Source of the DNA: an uncultured Opitutia bacterium
Lineage (GTDB): Bacteria > Verrucomicrobiota > Verrucomicrobiia > Opitutales > UBA953
NCBI GenBank assembly: GCA_903882335.1
Contig: CAIRWP010000354.1
Span: forward strand, 1-11,623
Direction of reading: 5' to 3'
Length of the DNA: 11,623 nucleotides
The notes beneath the pieces are model-generated. The model searched no databases. It worked only from the letters and a program-made list of their open reading frames with translations, and was not told the DNA's origin. The position numbers were made by a program, and so were the translations under genes. This document shows, in pieces, positions 5,436 to 11,623 of this stretch (position 1 is the stretch's first letter; every line of letters begins with the position of its first letter).

Positions 5436-7154
5436 ATGCCCGGCACGCGCCCTCCGCAGGAACGACCGGGCGACGCGCGCGTCCTGGACTGCCTCTACCG
5501 CGTCGGCGCCTTCGTCAATGAGACGGAGGATCCCCGCGAGGCGCTCAACTTCATCCTCGCGGAGATCGTCCGCTCCCTCGGGGCGTCGTCTGCCTCCATC
5601 GCGCTGGTCGAGCCCACCACCGGCTCCCTGCGCATCGAGGTCTCCAACGGGCTCGACGAGGCTTCGGCCGGACGGATCATCCAGCAAGGGCAGGGTATCA
5701 CCGGCTGGGTCGCCCTCCACGCCAAGCCGCTCCGCGTGCCCGACGTCGCCAAGGATCCGCGGTATGTCGAGATCCGCGGCGGGATCCGGTCCGAGCTCGC
5801 GGTGCCGATGGAGCTCATGGGTAACGTCATCGGGGTCGTCAACTGCGACTCCGACCGGCTGGACGCCTTCAGCGAACAGGATGTCGCCTTCCTCTCGCTG
5901 CTGACCAACGAGGCCTCCAAGGCCGTCGGCCGTATCTGGTTGCTCCGGCAACTACGCTCCAAGGCCGCGCAGCTCGAGGCGTTGGTCGGCGCCGCCCAAG
6001 GCTTGGCGCGCGAGCGCGATGAGCCGGGCATCGTCGTCGACCTCACCCGCGCCACCCGGGCCTTGCTCGGCGCCCGGGCCTGCGCCTATTACGGATTGGC
6101 CGAGCGCCGGCTCGTACTGAAGCAGGTCGATGGCGACCTCGCCGGGAGTACCTTCGCCCCGCGGCTCTCCTTGGACGAGACTTCCTTGGGGACGGTCGCG
6201 ACCCGCCGCAAGCCCCTCGTCGTCCCGCTCGCCGGCAAGACCGAGGAGTACCTGTTCGCCCGGTTGGTCGAGCCCGTCGCCAGCTCCTCCTTGCTCGCCG
6301 TGCCGGTGCGCTACGAGGACGAGACCTTCGGGGTGCTCGTCTGCGTGGCCATGGGCGCCTACCGTTTCTCCGACGACGACAAGCACCTGGTGACGGCCCT
6401 CTCGTCCTTCGGCGCGTCTTCCCTTCAGAACGCCCGGCTCTACGCCAAGGTCTTCACGGTCGAGGAAGGCCTCCGGCGGAGCGAGCGCCTCACGGCCCTC
6501 GGATTGCTTTCGGCCGAAGTCGCGCACGAGATCCGCAACCCGCTGACGGTGATGAAGCTCCTGTCTGACACCTTGTCGCAGGGCATGGCTCCGGCCGACC
6601 CGCGCGTCGAGGATCTCGGCGTGATGCGCGAGAAGATCGCCCACATGGAGGGGGTGGTCTCGCGCGTGCTGGGGATGAGCAAGGCGCAGTCGGGCGCTTT
6701 CAAGACAATCGATCTGCGCGCGGCCGCCGACAACGCCGTCCTCCTCCTGCGGCTCAAGCTGCAGCAGCTGGGCGTCAAGGTGGACGTCGATTGCGCCGGG
6801 GCGTTGCCGCCCATCGAAGGCAACCCTGGGCAGATCCAGCAGATCTTCCTCAACCTCATGATGAACGGCGTTCAGGCGATGGTTGGCGGTGGCGCGCTCA
6901 CCCTGCGGCTGGGCGTCGAGCCCGGTCCGCAGGGCGACGTCGTCGCGGTGCGCATCGCGGATACCGGCACGGGCATCCCGGCCGCAATCCTGCCCAAGAT
7001 CTTCGATTCGTTCTTCACCAGCCGGGAGGATGGCACGGGGCTGGGCCTGGCCATCGTGAAGCGCATCCTGCGCGATCACCGCGGCGACATCGTCGTCGAG
7101 TCGACCGGTCCCGCCGGGACGACGTTCAAGTTCTGGTTTCCGGCCCAGAAGTGA
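5436..7154 (+). CDS. Soluble sensor histidine kinase with two GAF domains
   Basis: Two-component sensor kinase of 572 aa with no membrane segment, so probably cytoplasmic. Domain order: GAF 1 (about 25-165), GAF 2 (about 180-335), HisKA dimerisation and phosphoacceptor domain (about 348-415) and HATPase_c (about 455-570). The phosphoacceptor is H364 in AEVAHEIRNPL. The ATP-binding boxes are complete: N box around N473 and N477 (FLNLMMN), G1 at DTGTGI 509-514, F box at FDSFF 523-527, and G2 at GTGLGL 533-538. The HisKA sequence resembles NtrB/AtoS-type kinases. The ligand of the GAF domains is unknown; I see no obvious haem or chromophore signature. The gene starts 2 bp after cysE with no clear Shine-Dalgarno of its own, suggesting translational coupling. 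No response regulator lies in the window. Its last 29 bp overlap the end of the convergent dedA gene. Confidence 0.92.
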   Translation: MPGTRPPQERPGDARVLDCLYRVGAFVNETEDPREALNFILAEIVRSLGASSASIALVEPTTGSLRIEVSNGLDEASAGRIIQQGQGITGWVALHAKPLRVPDVAKDPRYVEIRGGIRSELAVPMELMGNVIGVVNCDSDRLDAFSEQDVAFLSLLTNEASKAVGRIWLLRQLRSKAAQLEALVGAAQGLARERDEPGIVVDLTRATRALLGARACAYYGLAERRLVLKQVDGDLAGSTFAPRLSLDETSLGTVATRRKPLVVPLAGKTEEYLFARLVEPVASSSLLAVPVRYEDETFGVLVCVAMGAYRFSDDDKHLVTALSSFGASSLQNARLYAKVFTVEEGLRRSERLTALGLLSAEVAHEIRNPLTVMKLLSDTLSQGMAPADPRVEDLGVMREKIAHMEGVVSRVLGMSKAQSGAFKTIDLRAAADNAVLLLRLKLQQLGVKVDVDCAGALPPIEGNPGQIQQIFLNLMMNGVQAMVGGGALTLRLGVEPGPQGDVVAVRIADTGTGIPAAILPKIFDSFFTSREDGTGLGLAIVKRILRDHRGDIVVESTGPAGTTFKFWFPAQK

Positions 7155-7785
7155 GGAGGCGTTTGCCCGCCGCCCAGGCCAGCGGCACGAGGGAGACGGC
7201 CACCACGATCAGGATCACCTTGTGCAACTGGTCGGCCAGCGGGGTCGCGCCGAGGGCGTGCCCCAGCCAGACCAACGAGTTGATCCAGAGCACGCCGCCG
7301 AGGATGTTCCAGCGCAGGAAGCGCGCCGTCGACATCTCGCCCATGCCGGCCGCGAAGGGCACGAAGGTCCGCAGCAGCGGCACGAACCGGGCGAGCACGA
7401 TCGCGAGCGGGCCTTTTTGGGCGAAGTAGCCGCGGGCGGCCTCCAGGTGCCGGCGCTTGTACCACCAGCTGTCCGGCTTCGTTTCCATGACCAGCCCGTA
7501 ACGCCGGCCCAGCCAGTGACCCGTCTGGTCCCCGACGATCGCCGCCAGCGTCAGGAGCGCGGTGAGTTCCCACGGTTGGAAGTAGGCCGGGCGCCCGCCG
7601 TTGGCGACCGAGAGGACCCCGGCGGTGACGAGCAGGGAATCCCCGGGGAGGAAGAAGCCGACGAGCAGGCCCGTCTCCGCGAAGATGATCAGGCACATCA
7701 GGCCGAGGCCGCCGACCTCGATGGTCTGCCGCAGGCCCTCGGCCGTGTGCAGGTGGGACCAGAAGTCGGCGAGCCAGGCGGTCAT
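7126..7785 (-). CDS. DedA-family (VTT domain) inner-membrane protein
   Basis: Multi-pass membrane protein of 219 aa. The DedA family is linked to lipid scrambling or undecaprenyl-phosphate and polyprenyl carrier recycling, and to proton-motive-force and envelope homeostasis. Hydrophobic segments lie at about 27-47, 74-92, 125-147, 157-179 and 189-207. Family hallmarks are present: E37 in FAETGLL, the FLPGDSLL re-entrant loop with D49, and LARFVPLLRTFVPFAAGM with R133 and R139. Spacings match the E39/D51 and R130/R136 pairs known to matter in E. coli YqjA and YghB. The frame stays open far upstream across glnD, but homology begins near the ATG at 7785. A GTG at 7794 would add three residues. 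GGAAGG before the ATG is closer than a normal Shine-Dalgarno. The stop codon lies inside the 3' end of the kinase gene. Upstream it shares a 78-bp divergent gap with glnD. Confidence 0.92.
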   Translation of the reverse strand: MTAWLADFWSHLHTAEGLRQTIEVGGLGLMCLIIFAETGLLVGFFLPGDSLLVTAGVLSVANGGRPAYFQPWELTALLTLAAIVGDQTGHWLGRRYGLVMETKPDSWWYKRRHLEAARGYFAQKGPLAIVLARFVPLLRTFVPFAAGMGEMSTARFLRWNILGGVLWINSLVWLGHALGATPLADQLHKVILIVVAVSLVPLAWAAGKRLLTSGPETRT

Positions 7786-7863
7786 GCCTTCCACTAAGGC
7801 GGCTGCGCGCGGCTTGGCAATCGCCTTGAAGCAAGCGCGGAATGCCCTCAGGTTCGCCTGCGC
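7786..7863. promoter_or_regulatory. Divergent dedA/glnD intergenic region
   Basis: These 78 bp must carry the promoters for both dedA (minus) and glnD (plus) unless these lie inside the genes. I see only weak elements: a TTGGCA at 7814-7819 as a possible plus-strand -35, with no good -10, and a short repeat CTTG (7825-7828) / CAAG (7832-7835). No NtrC-type or sigma-54 (GG-N10-GC with TTGCA) promoter is evident. Confidence 0.3.
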
Positions 7864-10536
7864 ATGTCGCCCGAGTTCGAGTCCTCCGCCGTCCGGTTGC
7901 GCCGCGCCGCGCTGACCCATGGTCTCGCGGGGCAGGCGGCCCTGACCGGCGAGGTGGTCCCGCGGGCCAAGCAGTTCCTGCAGGAAGCCCGGGAGATCCA
8001 GCTGGCGGCGCACCGCTCCGGCGTCCCAGGAGGCGAGGTCGCCCAATTGCGCTCCGACGCGGTGGACATCGTCATCGACGCCCTCTTCCTCCGGGCGGGG
8101 CCCGCCGCGGCCGAGCTCGCCCTGGTCGCCACGGGTGGTTACGGGCGGGCCGAACTGTGTCCGTTGAGCGACATCGACCTGCTTGTGCTCGTTCCCGAGC
8201 ATTCGCCGGCGACGCAGGCGTTGGTGGAGTCGATCCTCTATCCGCTTTGGGATATCGGCCTCAAGGTCGGGCAGTCCGTGCGCAGCGTGCAGGAGTGCGC
8301 CGACTACGCCAAGGAGGACCTGCATCTCCGGGTGGCCTTGCTCGAGACGCGGCTGCTCTGCGGCGCGCGGTCGCTTTACACCCAGATCGAGGCCAAAGTC
8401 TCCGAGATGCTCAGCGGCGAGGCTTGGCGACCCTTGGCGCGCTCGATCGTGGAATCGCAGCGGAAGCGTCGCGAAAAGGCGGGCGGCAGCGCCTACCTGC
8501 AGGAGCCCGACCTCAAGAACGGCGTCGGGGCGCTCCGCGACGTCCAAGGCTGCGTCTGGCTGGCCCGTATCGCCCGCGGGGTCGCCGGCCTGGGCGCCGC
8601 CGGCTTCCTGCCGATCGGCGACCTCCAGAAGTTCGAGCAGGCCAAGGCCACCTTGCTGCGCCTGCGTTGCGAGCTTCATTTTCAGGTGACCCGGCCGACC
8701 GAGCAGTTGTCGCTGGAGCGTCAGGACACGATGTCCGAGGCCCTCGGCCACCGCGGCACCTTGACCGAGCGTATCGGTGCGCTCATGCGCGAGTATTTCG
8801 ACGCCGCCGACCATGTCCGGCGTTGCGTGGAGATGGTCGAAGGCGCCGTCATGGGCGAGCCCGAGCCCGAAGGGTGGGGTGAGCCGCTGCTGGTCGACGG
8901 TCTGCGCATCGTCCGCGGTGGCACGGTCTCCGCCCAGCATCGCCTCGTCTTCGAGGAGGATCCGGGCCGGCTCGTCCGGCTGTTCCGCCACTGCCAGGTC
9001 CATGAGGCTCGCCCGGAACGAGCTTTATCCCTCCTCGTCCGCGAACGCGCCCACTTGCTCACGCCCGACCTCGCGCTCTCCGATGAGTCCGCGAGCGCCC
9101 TCCGGGCGATGCTCACCGAGGCCGGTCACGTGCATGCGGCCATCGACGCCTTGCGCGAACACGACCTCCTGTACCGTTTGGTCCCCGAGTTCGCCGGGTT
9201 GCACTGCCTGGTGCAGTTCGAGTTCTACCACCGCTGGACGGCCGACGTGCACACGCTGCGCTGCCTGTGGGAGCTCGACACCATCTACGCCGCGGCCACC
9301 CCGGTCGACGAGCGTTACCGCGCCGTGGTGCTGGGTACCGAAGCGCCGTCCCTGCTTTACGCCATCCTCTTTCTCCACGATATCGCCAAGTCCGGGGGCA
9401 TCGAGGGGCACGCCGAACGGGGCGTGCCGATGGCCGACGCGATCCTGAAGCGCCTCGGCTTCGACCACTGGGAGCGGGCCATCGCCGCCGGGGTCATCCG
9501 CCATCACCTGGTCATGGGACTCTACTGGCAGCGCCATGATGTGGACGACCCCGCCAATATCGAGCGCTTTGCCCGCCTCGTCGGCGACGACCAGGTGCTG
9601 AGCCACCTGCACGTCCACACCCGTTGCGACGCCCGGGCGACCTCGCCCGATCTCTGGACCGAGTTCAAGGACAGGCAGCACTGGACGTTGTACCGCCGCA
9701 CGCTCGCGCGGCTTGCCGGCGAGGCGGAGCACGACGAGGGAGCCGCCAGCCAGGCCCTGCGCGCCGCGACGGACGCCCGGTTGGCTGGCGTGGCGCCGGC
9801 CGACGAGGTGGAAGCGCATTTCACCCAGATGCCCGCGGGTTATTTCCAGCATGTCTCGTCGGAGGACGCCGCCGCGCATATCCGGATGGTCCACGAGCTC
9901 ATCACCGCCGTGACGGCCAGCGACGCCGAACTGTCCTTGCGGCCGATCGTCGACTGGCATGACGAGGTCGGGTCCGGCCAGTCCGTTGTCACCGTGGTCA
10001 CCTGGGATCGCGCGGGTCTTTTCAGTCGCATGGCGGGCGCGTTTGCGGTGGCCGGGATCAACATCCTTTCGTGCCGGGCGTTCTCCCGTGAGGACGACGT
10101 GGCGCTCGACTTCTTCCGCGTCAGCCTGCCCATCGGCAAGGAGGCCGCCTCCAAGGACCGTTTCACGGAGGCGCTGGCCCGCTCGCTGGTCGATGGGTCC
10201 GACCTGCTGGATGAGGTGGCGGCCGAGGAGGCCCGCGCGGCGCTGACCGCCCCCCGCCGGCGCGCCCATGTGCCGCTGGCCCCGCAGGTGGAGGTCTACC
10301 GCGAGGACGCGCTCGACCGCACTGTCGTCGAACTCCAGTGCAACGACCGCATCGGCCTCCTGTTCCGCGTCGGCCGGGCGATCCGGGGCGCCGGTTACGC
10401 GATCACCTTCGCCAACGTCGCGACGGAGCAAGGTTTCGCCTTGGATACCTTTTACCTGACCCCCGAGCGTGGCCGGACGGCGCCGCCCCGCCCGCCGGAG
10501 GAGCTTGCCGCCGCCCTCCGTGGGCTGGTCTCCTGA
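7864..10536 (+). CDS. glnD: Bifunctional PII uridylyltransferase / uridylyl-removing enzyme
   Basis: Master nitrogen sensor: adds UMP to PII (GlnB/GlnK) when glutamine is low and removes it when glutamine is high. The 890 aa equal the usual length. The nucleotidyltransferase domain has GGYGRAEL (91-98) followed by D103 and D105 (LSDIDLLVL) as metal ligands. The family signature DLKNGVGALRDVQ is at 216-228. The HD domain carries H456, H463 and LHDIAK with H505-D506, then H516, giving the uridylyl-removing activity. Two ACT domains, the glutamine-binding part, start at about 708 (VVTVVTWDRAGLFSRMAGAFA) and about 819 (VVELQCNDRIGLLFRVGRAI). All four domains look intact, so both activities are expected. 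ATG 7864 is the only plausible start: no other in-frame start exists before the TAA at 7795-7797. The Shine-Dalgarno is weak. No glnB, glnA or amtB lies in the window. Confidence 0.96.
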   Translation: MSPEFESSAVRLRRAALTHGLAGQAALTGEVVPRAKQFLQEAREIQLAAHRSGVPGGEVAQLRSDAVDIVIDALFLRAGPAAAELALVATGGYGRAELCPLSDIDLLVLVPEHSPATQALVESILYPLWDIGLKVGQSVRSVQECADYAKEDLHLRVALLETRLLCGARSLYTQIEAKVSEMLSGEAWRPLARSIVESQRKRREKAGGSAYLQEPDLKNGVGALRDVQGCVWLARIARGVAGLGAAGFLPIGDLQKFEQAKATLLRLRCELHFQVTRPTEQLSLERQDTMSEALGHRGTLTERIGALMREYFDAADHVRRCVEMVEGAVMGEPEPEGWGEPLLVDGLRIVRGGTVSAQHRLVFEEDPGRLVRLFRHCQVHEARPERALSLLVRERAHLLTPDLALSDESASALRAMLTEAGHVHAAIDALREHDLLYRLVPEFAGLHCLVQFEFYHRWTADVHTLRCLWELDTIYAAATPVDERYRAVVLGTEAPSLLYAILFLHDIAKSGGIEGHAERGVPMADAILKRLGFDHWERAIAAGVIRHHLVMGLYWQRHDVDDPANIERFARLVGDDQVLSHLHVHTRCDARATSPDLWTEFKDRQHWTLYRRTLARLAGEAEHDEGAASQALRAATDARLAGVAPADEVEAHFTQMPAGYFQHVSSEDAAAHIRMVHELITAVTASDAELSLRPIVDWHDEVGSGQSVVTVVTWDRAGLFSRMAGAFAVAGINILSCRAFSREDDVALDFFRVSLPIGKEAASKDRFTEALARSLVDGSDLLDEVAAEEARAALTAPRRRAHVPLAPQVEVYREDALDRTVVELQCNDRIGLLFRVGRAIRGAGYAITFANVATEQGFALDTFYLTPERGRTAPPRPPEELAAALRGLVS

Positions 10537-10566
10537 TACGTCCCCCTTGCCAGCGCTCGCCAAATC

Positions 10567-10582
10567 ACCACCATGGGGTGGT
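10567..10582 (+). promoter_or_regulatory. Perfect hairpin over the msrA ribosome-binding region
   Basis: ACCACC (10567-10572) and GGTGGT (10577-10582) form a perfect 6-bp stem around an ATGG loop, ending 3 nt before the msrA ATG. The only G-rich candidate ribosome-binding sequence (GGGGTGG, 10575-10581) is inside the loop and 3' arm. In RNA this could hide the initiation site, or the palindrome could be an operator. Structure is seen; function is inferred. Confidence 0.4.
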
Positions 10583-10585
10583 CTC

Positions 10586-11185
10586 ATGAAAGCCCTGCCT
10601 ACCTTCGCCCTCCTCCTCGCCTTCGTCGGCCTCCTCGCCGCCGATGCCCCCGTTTCCAAGAACTCCCCCGCCATGTCCACCCCTCCTAAGCTCGAGAAAG
10701 CCACCTTCGGCGCCGGTTGTTTCTGGGGCGTCGAATACCAGTACGCCAAGATCCCGGGCGTCGTCTCCGCCTTCTCCGGTTATGCCGGCGGTAAGGTGCT
10801 CAATCCCACCTACCGGCAGATCTGCGAGGATGACACCGGCCATGCCGAGGTCGTGCAGGTCACGTTCGATCCGGCGAAGGTCAGCTACCGGCAGCTCGTG
10901 GAGTATTTCTTCCGGATGCACAACCCGACCCAGGTCAACCGCCAGGGCCCGGACGTCGGCGATCAGTACCGCTCCGTCATCTTCGCCCATTCGCCCGAGC
11001 AGCGCAAGGTCGCCGAGGAGGTGAAGACCGCCCTGGATGCCGCCCGCCGGTTCCCGGCGCCGATCGCCACGAAGATCGAGGGCGAGCAGGTCTTCTGGAA
11101 GGCCGAGGAGTACCATCAGAAATATTACGAGCGCAACGGCAAGAAGCCGTACTGCCACCTGATTCCCTACGCGGAGGAGAAGTGA
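10586..11185 (+). CDS. msrA: Peptide-methionine (S)-S-oxide reductase, exported form
   Basis: Reduces the S epimer of methionine sulfoxide in proteins, repairing oxidative damage. The 199-aa product starts with a signal peptide (MKALPTF, then a hydrophobic run to about residue 19, cleavage probably near LLAADA), so it likely works in the periplasm. The MsrA core begins at about 36. Catalytic C45 sits in FGAGCFWG. E88 (GHAE) and D126/Y128 (GPDVGDQYRS) match the known active-site residues. WKAEEYHQKYY (171-181) and PYCHL with C190, a likely resolving cysteine, follow. No MsrB domain is fused. The frame is open back to an ATG at 10469 inside glnD, but 39 extra residues there are Arg/Pro-rich and would bury the signal peptide, so ATG 10586 is chosen. 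The gene lies 49 bp after glnD and 6 bp before rarA. Confidence 0.94.
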   Translation: MKALPTFALLLAFVGLLAADAPVSKNSPAMSTPPKLEKATFGAGCFWGVEYQYAKIPGVVSAFSGYAGGKVLNPTYRQICEDDTGHAEVVQVTFDPAKVSYRQLVEYFFRMHNPTQVNRQGPDVGDQYRSVIFAHSPEQRKVAEEVKTALDAARRFPAPIATKIEGEQVFWKAEEYHQKYYERNGKKPYCHLIPYAEEK

Positions 11186-11191
11186 AGGGTC

Positions 11192-11623
11192 GTGGCTGAG
11201 CGGCGCACCGGGACGGACGCCCCGCTGCCGGGCTTCGGCCCGGCGGAGGAACCCGCCTTGCCGCCCGCCCGCCGCCCGCTCGCCGCGCGGATGCGCCCCC
11301 GCTCGCTCGCGGAGGTCGTCGGCCATGCGGCCCTGCTCGGGCCTGACGCCCTGTTGCCGCGCCTGCTCCGGGCCGATACTTTCGGGTCCCTCTTGTTCTA
11401 CGGTCCGCCGGGCTGCGGGAAGACGACCCTGGCGGAAGTCATCGCCGCCGAGACGAAGTCCGAGGTCGTCCGCGTCAACGCGGTGCTGTCCGGGGCCGCG
11501 GAGCTCCGCGAGGTGCTCGCCGACGCCCGCCGCCACCCCTCGCGCAAGACCGTGCTGGTGGTCGATGAGATCCATCGTTTCAACAAGTCGCAGCAGGACC
11601 TGCTGCTGCCGGACGTCGAGGCC
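11192..11623 (+). CDS. rarA: Replication-associated recombination protein A (AAA+ ATPase), N-terminal part
   Basis: Conserved AAA+ ATPase of the clamp-loader-like group (RarA/MgsA, relative of eukaryotic WRNIP1) that acts at stalled replication forks. Only the first 144 codons are inside the window; the frame runs open to the right edge. The start is inferred to be GTG 11192: the in-frame TGA at 11183-11185, which is also the msrA stop, precludes anything further upstream, and AAGGG (11185-11189) lies just before it. After a proline-rich leader come PLAARMRPRSLAEVVGHAALLG (29-50), the typical RarA N-terminus, Walker A GPPGCGKTT (71-79) and Walker B VLVVDEIH (121-128). RFNKSQQDLLLPDVE, the hallmark that separates RarA from RuvB and DnaX, follows. 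An ATG at 11291 would remove part of this conserved start and is less likely. The 6-bp gap after msrA suggests co-transcription. Confidence 0.93.
   Translation, partial: MAERRTGTDAPLPGFGPAEEPALPPARRPLAARMRPRSLAEVVGHAALLGPDALLPRLLRADTFGSLLFYGPPGCGKTTLAEVIAAETKSEVVRVNAVLSGAAELREVLADARRHPSRKTVLVVDEIHRFNKSQQDLLLPDVEA

Noticed and set aside
7786..9003. Minus-strand open frame continuing upstream of dedA across the 5' half of glnD
   Set aside because: The extra residues show no family resemblance and are antisense to well-conserved glnD. GC-rich genes commonly leave such frames open. DedA homology begins at about 7785.
7864..10536. Nucleotidyltransferase-HD gene as part of a defence (CBASS-like or toxin-antitoxin) cassette
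   Set aside because: The full NT-HD-ACT-ACT order, the 890-aa length and the DLKNGVGALRDVQ signature identify it as glnD.
10469..10585. Longer msrA start inside glnD
   Set aside because: It would place 39 Arg/Pro-rich residues before a clear signal peptide and overlap glnD by 68 bp.
9025..10749. 574-codon minus-strand open frame opposite the 3' part of glnD
   Set aside because: Same reason: shadow of a conserved coding region, no recognisable motifs, and it would span the glnD-msrA boundary.
10565..11575. 336-codon minus-strand open frame opposite msrA and rarA
   Set aside because: It covers two conserved plus-strand genes and has shadow-type composition.
1..11623. Mobile elements, CRISPR arrays, tRNA or rRNA genes
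   Set aside because: I found no transposase or integrase gene, no regularly spaced direct repeats and no recognisable tRNA or rRNA sequence. All gaps are short (152 bp at most) and base composition looks uniform.

Overview
The window is GC-rich (about two thirds G+C by eye, with G/C-rich third codon positions), densely coded and free of mobile elements. It reads as an ordinary chromosomal segment of a free-living Gram-negative bacterium. The best guess is a member of Verrucomicrobiota, Opitutae-like. The grounds are the overall style of the proteins, the frequent TTG leucine codons despite high GC, the unusual ThrRS architecture, and the exported PRX-like redoxin. No rRNA or other phylogenetic marker has been tested, so this placement is an inference.

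Layout. A SIMPL/DUF541-type protein enters from the left edge (1-372, +). It is followed by thrS (456-2333, +), which lacks the N-terminal TGS domain, and by a Tat-exported PhoA-family alkaline phosphatase (2462-3844, +). A secreted thioredoxin-fold redoxin faces it on the minus strand (3905-4462). Between these two convergent genes lies a clear intrinsic terminator. Across a 152-bp divergent regulatory region starts cysE (4615-5433, +), followed after 2 bp by a soluble tandem-GAF histidine kinase (5436-7154, +). The kinase gene overlaps tail to tail by 29 bp with a minus-strand dedA-family gene (7126-7785). A 78-bp divergent gap leads to glnD (7864-10536, +), then msrA (10586-11185, +) with a hairpin just before its start codon, and finally rarA/mgsA (GTG start at 11192), which is cut by the right edge.

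How the genes relate. Most are housekeeping: translation (thrS), nitrogen signalling (glnD), phosphate scavenging (alkaline phosphatase), membrane homeostasis (dedA), and replication-fork repair (rarA). A loose sulfur/thiol theme links cysE (cysteine synthesis), the redoxin and msrA (repair of oxidised methionine). The kinase coupled to cysE is an orphan here, because no response regulator is present in the window.

I found no convincing new biological system. The points most worth a second look are the TGS-less ThrRS with a Cys-containing insertion, the cysE-kinase coupling, the inverted repeats in the redoxin/cysE promoter region, and the hairpin over the msrA ribosome-binding region.
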